Source: Bacteroidota bacterium
GTDB lineage: Bacteria > Bacteroidota > Bacteroidia > Chitinophagales > Chitinophagaceae
DNA: 64,000 nucleotides
NCBI GenBank assembly: GCA_028875875.1
Contig: JAGWUV010000022.1
Coordinates: 1 to 64,000 of the forward strand
Reading direction: 5' to 3'
This document shows positions 1 to 7,555 of this stretch, in pieces (position 1 is the stretch's first letter; each line of letters starts with the position of its first letter). The translations under genes and the position numbers were made by a program. Under the pieces are notes generated by a model. It was not told where the DNA came from and made no database searches. It saw only the letters and a list, made by a program, of their open reading frames with translations.

Positions 1-96
1 AAATACATCATCAACGAACAAGGCATACTTACGCATTTTTTCAGCAATACCGTTTCTCCTCTGGATAAGAAAGTGTTGAAAGCATTGGCAGAATAA
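1..96 (+). CDS. Glutathione-peroxidase-like protein, C-terminal fragment
   Basis: This is the last 31 codons of a gene that begins before the window; the frame is open from base 1 to a TAA at 94-96. The tail reads KYIINEQG, then a short strand and a VSPLDKKVLKAL helix. That resembles the end of thioredoxin-fold glutathione peroxidases, where a KYL(I/V)D..G strand is followed by a P-D/S helix. The catalytic Cys region is outside the window, so the family is inferred from the tail only. Another peroxiredoxin-like thioredoxin-fold protein remains possible. Confidence 0.5.
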   Translation, partial: KYIINEQGILTHFFSNTVSPLDKKVLKALAE

Positions 97-622
97 TTGG
101 CAAACCGGCGCAGGCCTCCCGACACCTGTACCGGGCATGCAATTGCACCTTACCATTTTGTGATTCCTATCTCCTCAGGTAAGGGAGACTGTCCTATCCC
201 AAACATGCGCCGCACCGGCCCTCAATAGGGTTACCAGTGTAATGAATAAAAGCGAGCCACTGGCACAGCCATCAGTGATCAAAGAAATTACGGTACAGGC
301 TGCATGTCCCCTACATTTCATTGATCGGCCCTGTAGAAGAAAAACAGGCATCCCCTCAAGAAAAATTCCGGATGCATGCTAAAGTTTTAGCCACATTGTT
401 CGGATCAGGATTTTGAAAAGCTTAACCGGCTTTACTTTCAGCATTTTGGTTCGATACTGATCCGAACATCGTTCATATCCGCTTCTGATCGATCCGATCA
501 CGATCCAAAGAAGTATCGAAGCAATATCGAAAAAAAGGCAGGAGGATTTACGATTTGCGAGGTGGGATTTACGATTTGGCTCGGGGAGAACACTACCTTT
601 TAAATACCCATTTCTTCGGGAT

Positions 623-688
623 TTGTTCGGGTCTTGTAGGTATTTGATAGGGGACATGTTCGGGAGCTGCCGAACGTGACCCGAACAA
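623..688. repeat. Nested inverted repeat (hairpin)
   Basis: The outer arms TTGTTCGGGTC (623-633) and GACCCGAACAA (678-688) are perfect 11-bp inverted repeats. Inside them GTTCGG (658-663) and CCGAAC (670-675) form a second hairpin around a 6-base loop. The variants CGAACAT and CCGAAC recur nearby. There is no T-run directly after it, so it is not an obvious intrinsic terminator. The role is unknown. Confidence 0.55.
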
Positions 689-1025
689 GATACCTCTATG
701 GTACGAACATGGTAATAAGAAAACCCGAATAAGACTAGCGAATTAGAAGATCAATACAGCAAACCCTAAACTAGAAAAAACGAATTGATTATTAAATAGT
801 TATCACTATTCTATTGATTTACTAGGATAATTAAGTATTGATTATCAGCATTTTGTTGTTTTCATGAACTCCATACGGCTTATGTAGGACGTATGTAGGG
901 AATAACAAGGAAGGGAGGACAGAGGATTAACGAATTACGGATTTATAAATTACGGATTGCGGATGACGCATTCAAAACCCACCACCCCAAACGCAAAACT
1001 CGCTATACTCTTTAAGATTTCCGCG

Positions 1026-1094
1026 AACAGATTTATATAAAAAATAATTACTTTATTATTTGGAAAACGGGTATTTAAAATCTTATATTCGTTG
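1026..1094 (+). repeat. Leader repeat, segment 1, copy A
   Basis: This matches 2702-2769 almost base for base (roughly four in five by eye, with one gap). Shared words include AACAGATTTATATAA, TTATTATTT, GAAAACGGGT and AAAATCTTA. It lies about 240 bp upstream of the HEPN-like gene at 1337. Copy B lies about 280 bp upstream of the second HEPN-like gene. Confidence 0.7.
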
Positions 1095-1230
1095 TGATGC
1101 CAAAAGTTCTTTGTTTGGCTATATGTAAAGCCAGGTTCTCTCTTTATACAATATTGTATTATGATTGAGAAGGGGAGGACCGTAGAAATAATAAAACAAA
1201 CATCTTTACCGGCATAACTAAAATTAACGA

Positions 1231-1297
1231 TCTTTTGAGACAATAGTCAATGCAAAAGCACAATAAAAGTATGTAATGAACCTATGTATGCTATTGT
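1231..1297 (+). repeat. Leader repeat, segment 2, copy A
   Basis: This is related to 2914-2983. Both share TTGA-ACACAATAG-like, CA-ACAAAA, CAATA-AAG and ATGTAT..TATT words in the same order. It ends about 40 bp before the start codon at 1337, so it probably holds the promoter and 5' leader. The order and spacing of segments 1 and 2 are the same in both copies (about 205 and 212 bp apart), so the whole upstream region appears to have been duplicated. Confidence 0.55.
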
Positions 1298-1336
1298 TTA
1301 TTCATATTTTTAATCCCAAAACAACAAATATGAGTT

Positions 1337-1867
1337 ATGCTAAAACTTTCTGACACTGCGTTTAATTTGACAAAGGAATACGACATAACCATAAGAGGAA
1401 GTTACTTGCGTTTTTCAGCTCATCTGGAAGGCGTAATGACGAAATATATAATTTATCTCAATGAAATAAAAATAAAGAGATTTAAAAAAGATGATCCGAT
1501 TGATTTTTCGAATTTCATGTTTGGGACAAAAACAAAAAAGTTTACTGAACTTCTCCAATTAATTTATATTGACCTGTATGAGATGAATCAAAAATTACTT
1601 GATAAAATTTGGGAGTTCAAGGAAATTAGAAATAAAATTGCTCATTGCTATTTTGAATGGGACGAAGCAGACCTATCGTACGTGACAATTTGGGACTTAG
1701 AAAATAAAAAAGCTACACCACAAAGAATAATTCCTAGTAAATATTCGATTGTAGAAATTCAAAATAAATTAAACAATTTTAAAATTGCCATAATACATGA
1801 CTTCAACATCCTTGCATCTGAATTATTAAAGAGGGCACAACTTGAAATACCATACCTCTTTGAGTAA
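1337..1867 (+). CDS. HEPN-signature protein, function unknown
   Basis: A 176-residue, mostly helical protein. In the middle, KEIRNKIAHC (R98-N-K-I-A-H103) fits the RX4-6H signature of HEPN domains, often the catalytic RNase motif in toxins and defence proteins and sometimes only structural. No signal peptide or membrane segment is seen. The gene is A+T-rich like the rest of the island and unlike the core genes. A related upstream region precedes the other HEPN-like gene at 3049. HEPN membership is inferred from the motif and the helical context; a toxin, Abi-like or RNA-binding role is only a possibility. The ATG at 1337 is used because an ATG at 1330 in another frame stops at once. Confidence 0.6.
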   Translation: MLKLSDTAFNLTKEYDITIRGSYLRFSAHLEGVMTKYIIYLNEIKIKRFKKDDPIDFSNFMFGTKTKKFTELLQLIYIDLYEMNQKLLDKIWEFKEIRNKIAHCYFEWDEADLSYVTIWDLENKKATPQRIIPSKYSIVEIQNKLNNFKIAIIHDFNILASELLKRAQLEIPYLFE

Positions 1868-2060
1868 TGTTAGAATCTGTTTTGATAATTCAGCATGCAA
1901 TAGCGAATTTTCGTGAATTCGATTTGACAATTGCTTAAGCGACGAACATTTTGTCTTCACCAAATAAAATACTTTATTCAACAATATATTCTCAAATAAA
2001 ACCTAAACGCAAATGCGATAACGTTGTAAACTATTATATAAACTTAGTAACTCTTAAACG

Positions 2061-2591
2061 ATGGATGAACGATATTCTTTTGATGAAGAAAAGAAAAGAT
2101 TTAAACCAATCTCAAAAATTTGCATTTATTGTAATGGCGTTAAGACTGACAACGATGATACAAATTTTTATATTAAGCTATATAAAGAGAAAAAACGGCT
2201 TAATTTATTCATATACCGCAATGTTAAGTATTCCTCAATTGAAATTGGTATACCAAGATGTTCACCTTGCAAAAAAATTCATGAAAAAGTGGAATTAGAC
2301 TCAAAAATTATATTTTTAGGGTTCTTAATTTTAATGACAACAATTAGTTTTATCTACCCCAGCGGCATTCCACAATATTTTTCAATCACTGTTCTTTTAA
2401 TTGACTTTATTTTCTTTTTACTTTTTTTTGCTGGTGATTTTTCATTTAAATATTTTCTACCCATAAAATATCTCCAAAAGAGACTCATAAAAAAACACAA
2501 AATACTCGCTGCCATTGATAGCGCAAAAAAAGACAAAACAATTGAGGATTGCTTGAGTAATGGATGGACGATTAATGAACCTAATCCCTAA
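2061..2591 (+). CDS. Membrane protein with N-terminal CxxC pairs, unknown
   Basis: A 176-residue protein. The N-terminal part has two Cys pairs, CIYC (21-24) and CSPC (67-70), spaced as in a zinc-ribbon-like fold. Two hydrophobic stretches follow (about 80-100 and 105-128), then a charged tail ending in SNGWTINEPNP. The likely layout is a cytoplasmic metal-binding head on two membrane helices. It sits between the two HEPN-signature genes. A competing frame (1951-2298) overlaps its first half but has no domain logic. I do not recognise the family. Any functional link with the HEPN genes is inferred only from position. Confidence 0.55.
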   Translation: MDERYSFDEEKKRFKPISKICIYCNGVKTDNDDTNFYIKLYKEKKRLNLFIYRNVKYSSIEIGIPRCSPCKKIHEKVELDSKIIFLGFLILMTTISFIYPSGIPQYFSITVLLIDFIFFLLFFAGDFSFKYFLPIKYLQKRLIKKHKILAAIDSAKKDKTIEDCLSNGWTINEPNP

Positions 2592-2701
2592 TAATCCATG
2601 CGATTTAGTCGACACTACTGACATAATTAAATTACGAAGTACAATGATTCTGTCTCCGCACGGTCTGCCTGCAGAAACTGTGAGAACTGCAATAAGCAAT
2701 A

Positions 2702-2769
2702 AACAGATTTATATAACAAACAATTGCCTTATTATTTAGAAAACGGGTGTTGAAAATCTTAGATTCGTT
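2702..2769 (+). repeat. Leader repeat, segment 1, copy B
   Basis: Counterpart of 1026-1094, in the same orientation relative to the gene that follows. The divergence is mostly substitutions, so the duplication is not recent. Confidence 0.7.
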
Positions 2770-2913
2770 CCTTGTGTCCGGTCATCGTTGATGAAGTGCG
2801 TTGTTACCCCGGATACACCCTTTGTGCAATGCAGAACTGTAACTGAGTTGGCGAAGCCGAAGTAAAGACCCACCAGCTATAATGAGGAGAGAAAAAACGA
2901 ATTACAATTCAAA

Positions 2914-2983
2914 ATCTACTTGACACAATAGACCATACAAAAAAGCAATAGAAGGATATTGAAAATAAATGTATAGTATTTTG
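2914..2983 (+). repeat. Leader repeat, segment 2, copy B
   Basis: Counterpart of 1231-1297. It ends 65 bp before the ATG at 3049 and probably includes the promoter; TAGTATTTTG at its end is close to the Bacteroidota -7 consensus. Confidence 0.55.
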
Positions 2984-3048
2984 TGTATATTCGTATAATA
3001 CGTAAATACTTGCGTTAGCGGTAATGCATAAAGAACAGTCATCATCAA

Positions 3049-3993
3049 ATGGGAATATCTAGTGCTAACTATCTTCCAAAAGAAATAAAAGAAAGCCAAG
3101 TAGCGGAATTCTTGAAGTTGTTGGGGTATAAACGAGTAACAAAAAGCCATTTCTATTTTTACGACGATAACAACTTAGAACAAGTAACACCGATAGTCGC
3201 TGACATCGTTAGAAATAAAGACAAGGAACTAAAAGTCGAAATTACTACAACTATTTGGAGAAGTATTTTCGACCATAATGTTCATAATTCAACTATTAAG
3301 CAATTACGATTAAGATTTGGGGGACACTTTGTCTCTGCTCATGGACTGAATAGATATATAGTTTTCGAGGACATTATAAGGTACAAAAGTGAAGCAGCTT
3401 GCTACTTAGCTTATTTCCATTTTAAAAACAATTTAACTACTATCAGCTTTTATCTTGATAACCAGAAAGAAGCACTTAGCAAATACAAGCCACTTCCGAG
3501 GGGCTCATCTAGCCCCTTTTCTACAAGCGTAACGATTGGACTTCCATTTCTTGTTTCCATTTTGGAAGAATATTTAAGGAGCACCTACATAGGACTGTTA
3601 ACTTATTCAGACAAGAAGAAAGAAATATTTAAATCGTCGAGGATATCGAACGAACTACTTTATGATGTTACGTTGAAACAATCGACAATGGAAAAGGTAA
3701 TTGCTCAATCGAAATCTTTCCAAAACATAGTTCAATTGAACTCAAACTTTAAAGAAATTGATAGTAATATTAATTTCATTGATCTATTGAAACGCACTCA
3801 ACCACGTAGAAAGCTTTTGGAGAAGCTTTCAAACCTAATTGAAAACCGGCACATAATAATACATCAAGCGAAAACTATAGAAGGCTATACAGTTGATCAC
3901 TTCAAAAAAGACATTAATCTTATTGAAACAGTCGTGTCGACCTTTTATACAAGGATTAGAACAATTTACAAATGGCAAAAGCCTTACCTGTAA
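3049..3993 (+). CDS. Large protein with C-terminal HEPN signature
   Basis: A 314-residue protein with no signal peptide. The N-terminal 90 residues form a mixed alpha/beta region that I do not recognise. The C-terminal third is helical and contains IENRHIIIHQ (R267 to H272), the RX4H signature of HEPN domains with the common form RH-x-x-x-H. The gene is A+T-rich, has its own upstream leader that is a diverged copy of the one before 1337, and is followed by 275 bp with no gene. A role in RNA cleavage or binding, perhaps in defence, is a reasonable guess but is not shown by the sequence. The ATG at 3049 is the first one in frame. Confidence 0.6.
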   Translation: MGISSANYLPKEIKESQVAEFLKLLGYKRVTKSHFYFYDDNNLEQVTPIVADIVRNKDKELKVEITTTIWRSIFDHNVHNSTIKQLRLRFGGHFVSAHGLNRYIVFEDIIRYKSEAACYLAYFHFKNNLTTISFYLDNQKEALSKYKPLPRGSSSPFSTSVTIGLPFLVSILEEYLRSTYIGLLTYSDKKKEIFKSSRISNELLYDVTLKQSTMEKVIAQSKSFQNIVQLNSNFKEIDSNINFIDLLKRTQPRRKLLEKLSNLIENRHIIIHQAKTIEGYTVDHFKKDINLIETVVSTFYTRIRTIYKWQKPYL

Positions 3994-4268
3994 AACTTGC
4001 ACTGCCACAAACATTGCATTGATAATATGTTGGGGCGACGAACAAGCCATCGGCAATAAGTTGCTTATTAGCTTTTGTTCTAGTATGATTGAATTCTATT
4101 GAGCGCCAAAACAAACAATGAACATTCGTATTTTTATTCAACAAATGGTTCGAGGCTGAACATTCATTGAATACCGCCACATCGCCAATGCTTTAACGTT
4201 CGTAGCAATAAAACAACGCTATCACGAGAATTTTTAAACATCTGACTGAATGATCTAAACTAAATATT

Positions 4269-4454
4269 ATGAAACGCAAATTTGGTAAACAATTTATTCT
4301 AATTCCCATCGGACTTGCTTTGATAACTTGTGTATTCTTGATTTCTCAACGAACTCAAATTTCAGACTCATTAAAAGGACTGCTTTTCGGTATTCCAATT
4401 GGAATGATGTTACTACCCTTTATTTTAACTCGTTTTAGGCGAACAGATTATTAA
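4269..4454 (+). CDS. Small two-helix membrane protein, unknown
   Basis: A 61-residue protein with a basic start (MKRKFGK), a hydrophobic helix at about 9-25, a short polar loop, a second helix at about 37-53 and a basic end (RFRRTDY). This positive-in layout is sensible for a real small inner-membrane protein. It stands alone, 275 bp after the HEPN-like gene and with no gene for about 400 bp after it. It could be part of the accessory island. No family is recognised. Confidence 0.45.
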   Translation: MKRKFGKQFILIPIGLALITCVFLISQRTQISDSLKGLLFGIPIGMMLLPFILTRFRRTDY

Positions 4455-4870
4455 CCTGAAAATTATATTTTGACAACTGTTGGACTGTTTTAGGTTTTGT
4501 TCTGTAAACCAGACTTTTGAAATCTTATTGTTGACACTTATTTTAGTAAGCGAAAGTGTTCAGATTGGAAATAAGTCATTGGACATTAAGCAAGCAATGG
4601 CTCATTCAGCGTGTTAATTTGAGCTAACTACTGGAATGCCATATTGCTGCAGCCGGCAAAAGGTCACTATTGCACAACTAAGCGATACATATGGTATAAA
4701 AGTAAGAGTAGTTAGAATGCTTTATGCGTCGTCATAATTCTGCAAGGCAAAGCAATGCACTCCCAAGTTGTTTCAACGTATTCAATTACGGGATTGGGTT
4801 CCTGACAATCATTTCTATCGTTGGCTAACTCTACTTAAAAATATTTCAAGCCATCGCAGCCCGCAAGTAA
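4455..4870. other. Non-coding stretch at right edge of the island
   Basis: About 415 bp between the small membrane protein and the end of dusB. A 33-codon frame at about 4636-4737 (MPYCCSRQKVTIAQLSDTYG and on) resembles a helix-turn-helix piece such as occurs in transposase or regulator ends. It is too short to call. Nothing else is recognisable. Confidence 0.4.
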
Positions 4871-5908
4871 TTACACCGGGCATTTCTCATGGTAATCGAT
4901 CAGTTCTATAGGAGAACGCTCTATTACAAAGCCCTTGTAGTATTGCAGTATTTCATCGAGTACGGCATCTATCTCATCAGTTGTTTTTAATACCACCAAC
5001 CGGTTCCTGAATTCTTTAATGTTGGGTAATCCTTTCAGGTAATTGGCATAGTGTCGGCGCATTTCGTTGATACCGGCGATAGGGCCTTTCCAGTCAACCG
5101 ATTTATGCAAATGCTTTTTGATAACACTTACCCTTTCCTCCAGTGTTGGCGCATGCATCATCTCGCCGGTAGCCATAAAATGTTTGATCTCCCGGAATAT
5201 CCAGGGATAACCAATGGCAGCCCTCCCGATCATAATACCATCCACACCATAGCGGTTCTTGTATTCCAGCGCTTTTTGAGGAGAATCAATATCACCATTT
5301 CCAAAAATGGGTATTTGTATACGTGGATTGTTCTTCACTTTGGCAATGAGCGACCAGTCGGCCACTCCTTTATACATCTGGCTGCGGGTACGGCCATGAA
5401 TGCTTAAAGCTTTAATGCCCACATCCTGCAAACGCTCGGCTACCTCTTCAATATTCTTGCTGTTATCATCCCAACCCAGTCTTGTTTTTACGGTAACGGG
5501 TAATGCAGTTGATTTTACTACCGCCTCTGTTAAACGCACCATCAGGTCTACATCTTTCAACACCCCGGCACCGGCTCCTTTGCTCACTACTTTTTTCACG
5601 GGGCATCCGAAATTGATATCTACCAGATCGGGGTTTACCGTTGATACAATTTTAGAGCTCAGTGCCATCGCTTCCTCATCTCCCCCGAAAATCTGTATCC
5701 CCACCGGCCGTTCTTCTTCGAAAATATCCAGTTTCTGGCGGCTCTTGATCGCATCGCGGATCAGTCCTTCACTGGAAATGAATTCAGTATACATCAGGTC
5801 TGCACCATTGTCTTTACATACGGCACGAAAAGGCGGATCGCTTACATCCTCCATCGGAGCCAGCAATAAAGGGAATTCAGGTAAAACGATGTTGCCTATT
5901 TTTGCCAT
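4871..5908 (-). CDS. dusB: tRNA-dihydrouridine synthase, DusB type
   Basis: A 345-residue flavoenzyme that reduces uridine to dihydrouridine in the D-loop of tRNA using FMN and NADPH. The N-terminal TIM barrel begins with LLLAPMEDVSDPPFR. The catalytic Cys is C102 in NFGCPVKK. Barrel FMN-binding segments follow: TVKTRLGWDD, SIHGRTRSQMYKG and GNGDI with IMIGRAAIGYPWIF. A helical tRNA-binding domain closes the protein. The length is normal for the family. It is the first core gene after the accessory island and points towards it. The ATG at 5908 is directly followed by the conserved start of the barrel. Confidence 0.93.
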   Translation of the reverse strand: MAKIGNIVLPEFPLLLAPMEDVSDPPFRAVCKDNGADLMYTEFISSEGLIRDAIKSRQKLDIFEEERPVGIQIFGGDEEAMALSSKIVSTVNPDLVDINFGCPVKKVVSKGAGAGVLKDVDLMVRLTEAVVKSTALPVTVKTRLGWDDNSKNIEEVAERLQDVGIKALSIHGRTRSQMYKGVADWSLIAKVKNNPRIQIPIFGNGDIDSPQKALEYKNRYGVDGIMIGRAAIGYPWIFREIKHFMATGEMMHAPTLEERVSVIKKHLHKSVDWKGPIAGINEMRRHYANYLKGLPNIKEFRNRLVVLKTTDEIDAVLDEILQYYKGFVIERSPIELIDYHEKCPV

Positions 5909-5979
5909 TCAACTAAACATTTATCTTTCCGTATTGTAAAGAATTGCAAATTTACAGTCTTATTTCTCAAAACCGAAGT

Positions 5980-6981
5980 ATGATAGAAGACCAGGCCCCT
6001 ATTATCCCTGCAGAACCTGCCATTCTTGGCCCCACTACTACCCATGCTGCCAAACCCAGACTGAATTACCCCAGCCAGTTAGGTATTTTACTGGGCTTTA
6101 CAGGAGCAGGTGTGATTATCGGCTCTATTTTGGTGATGATCTTATGGCTCGTATTCACTGGCGGCAGCATGTACACCATTGAACGCGATATGCTGAGCGG
6201 GAAGAACACCAATGCGGTTAGATGGATACAGCTCATTGCCTCCGGTATTATGTTCTTTGTGCCTGCCATAGCTTTTGCACTGGTGGTAAGCCGCAGGCCC
6301 TTTCAATATTTGGGGTATAGCAAACAACTAACGCAGAAACAGCTTCTTTACGTAATAGCGATGGCGGTGGTAGCCATGGCACTGAGCGGTGCTTTATCAG
6401 AACTGAACCAACTGGTACCGGTTTCTAAAACCATGGCCGTTAAGTTTAAGAAAATGGAAGATGATTATAATAGCCAGGTGGTTTCGATTGCTGTGATGAA
6501 AAGTTTTAAAGATTACTTACTGGTACTATCCATTATTGCCATTGCCCCTGCCATATTTGAGGAAACACTCTTTCGCGGTGGCTTACAACAGCTTTTAACA
6601 AGATGGACCAAAAACGTTTGGGTAAGTGTGCTCATCACCAGCATTTTGTTCAGTGCCGTACATATTAGTTTTTATGGTTTTTTGCCAAGAATGGGATTGG
6701 GTATTGTGCTGGGACTGATTTTTTATTACGGGAAGAATATCTGGCTGAATATACTGCTGCACTTTATTAATAACGGAATTAGCGTTACCGTTTTATATCT
6801 CTCTACAAAGGATGGTAAAATTGCCAAAGATGCTATGGATGATTCTTTCCCCTTGTACATTGGCGTTGTTGCCATTGCACTGCTGTATGTATTGTTTAAG
6901 AAGTTTAAGGAAGAAAGTGCCCTGCTTCCCGAACCTTCAGATGCACATTTATACACTGCTAACTATAACCCTTTGTATTGA
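5980..6981 (+). CDS. CPBP-family intramembrane metalloprotease
   Basis: A 333-residue membrane protein of the CAAX protease / bacteriocin-processing (CPBP, Abi) family. Multiple membrane helices surround the three conserved motifs: EETLFR (E194, E195, R199), FSAVH (F224, H228) and HFINN (H261, N264/N265), all intact, so an active metalloprotease is expected. The substrate is unknown. The frame extends upstream to a TTG at 5944, but the ATG at 5980 is preferred. Its TGA overlaps the ATG of the next gene by one base, so the two are translationally coupled. Confidence 0.88.
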   Translation: MIEDQAPIIPAEPAILGPTTTHAAKPRLNYPSQLGILLGFTGAGVIIGSILVMILWLVFTGGSMYTIERDMLSGKNTNAVRWIQLIASGIMFFVPAIAFALVVSRRPFQYLGYSKQLTQKQLLYVIAMAVVAMALSGALSELNQLVPVSKTMAVKFKKMEDDYNSQVVSIAVMKSFKDYLLVLSIIAIAPAIFEETLFRGGLQQLLTRWTKNVWVSVLITSILFSAVHISFYGFLPRMGLGIVLGLIFYYGKNIWLNILLHFINNGISVTVLYLSTKDGKIAKDAMDDSFPLYIGVVAIALLYVLFKKFKEESALLPEPSDAHLYTANYNPLY

Positions 6982-7187
6982 TGGAAAACTGGCAACGTAT
7001 TTTTTCTACCCGTAACCAGGCTGAAGCCAGTATTATCAAGGGAATGCTGGAAGAGAACCATGTGCCCACGCAGCTACTCAATAAAATGGACAGCAGTTAC
7101 CTGTTGTTTGGAGAAATTGAGATCTATGTTCCTTTTCACCTGAAAGAAATTGCTACCAATTTGGTGAACAAGGCGTTGATGAACTGA
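6981..7187 (+). CDS. DUF2007-like small protein
   Basis: A 68-residue protein. MENWQRIFSTRNQAEASI, then KGMLEENHVP and a GEIEIYVP strand, fits the DUF2007 'putative signal transducing protein' fold, a small ferredoxin-like alpha/beta unit found widely in Bacteroidota. The ATG overlaps the stop of the CPBP protease (TGATG), so it is made from the same message. The role is unknown. Coupling suggests a partner or regulator of the protease, which is inference. Confidence 0.75.
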   Translation: MENWQRIFSTRNQAEASIIKGMLEENHVPTQLLNKMDSSYLLFGEIEIYVPFHLKEIATNLVNKALMN

Positions 7188-7189
7188 CT

Positions 7190-7499
7190 GATAAGTTATA
7201 AGTTATAAGTAATACGTTGTACGTTAGAAAACGATTGATCACAGGAATTTAACCACTCATTTTATACTTCGCCACTTACCACGTAAAACCGATGAGTTAT
7301 GAGTTATAAGTAATACGTTGTACGTTAGAAAACGATTGACCACCGGAGTATAACCACTTATTTTATACTTCGATACTTACCACGTAAAACCGATGAGTTA
7401 TGAGTTATAAGTAATACGTTGTACGTTGTACGTTAGAAAACGATTGATCACCGGAGTATAACCACTTATTTTATACTTCGCCACTTACAACGTAAAACT
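7190..7499 (+). repeat. Three-copy 101-bp tandem repeat
   Basis: Three head-to-tail units start at 7190, 7291 and 7392. Each runs GATRAGTTATRAGTTATAAG, TAATACGTTGTACGTTAG, AAAACGATTGA, TATAACCACT, TTTATACTTCG and CACGTAAAACC. The third unit carries an extra 7-bp GTACGTT duplication. The units are nearly identical, so the array is young or kept uniform. A partial inverted echo (ACGTACAAC, about 7504-7512) follows. It fills the DUF2007-cdsA gap. There are no unique spacers, so it is not CRISPR. Confidence 0.9.
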
Positions 7500-7555
7500 T
7501 ACCACGTACAACATTACCGTATCTTTCCACCCTAAATCACTCATTCCAATTAATA

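Larger units (their letters stand above)
97..1336. other. Long non-coding stretch at the left edge of the accessory island
   Basis: No convincing gene is seen in about 1.2 kb. The two minus-strand open frames here (379-657 and 950-1243) lack recognisable domains and overlap repeats or hairpins. From about 700 onward the sequence becomes clearly A+T-rich. It holds a nested inverted repeat (623-688), short repeated words around GATTTACGATTT (about 548-583) and ATTACGGATT (about 935-960), and two segments (1026-1094 and 1231-1297) that recur upstream of the gene at 3049. Confidence 0.6.
2592..3048. other. Non-coding leader region of the second HEPN-like gene
   Basis: About 460 bp without a supportable gene. 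It contains copy B of both leader segments (2702-2769 and 2914-2983), with a less A+T-rich unrelated stretch of about 145 bp between them. Just before the start of the next gene is the word GCGTTAGCGGTAATGC (about 3013-3028). It looks weakly like a recombination-site half, but no partner was found. Confidence 0.5.

Noticed and set aside
258-275. Sigma-54 -24/-12 promoter (TGGCAC words, also near 39816)
   Set aside because: The -12 GC with correct spacing is missing in each case.
379-657. 92-codon minus-strand frame
   Set aside because: No domain, odd composition, and it overlaps repeated words and part of the nested hairpin. Not called as a gene.
950-1243. 97-codon minus-strand frame
   Set aside because: It runs through the leader repeats. 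The related copy near 2.7 kb has no matching frame, so coding is unlikely.
1951-2298. 115-codon plus-strand frame
   Set aside because: It overlaps the better 2061-2591 gene in another frame and has no structural logic of its own.
4140-4160. tRNA T-loop-like GGTTCGAGGC
   Set aside because: No acceptor stem or anticodon arm can be folded around it. No other tRNA candidates were seen.
1868-4268. Integron-like attC sites (GCGTTAGC and GCGACGAACA words near gene ends)
   Set aside because: The words GCGACGAACA at about 1939 and 4034 are shared, but no paired R' and R'' boxes with a foldable arm could be found, and no integrase is present.
7190-7499. CRISPR array
   Set aside because: The 101-bp units are joined end to end with no unique spacers, and there are no cas genes.
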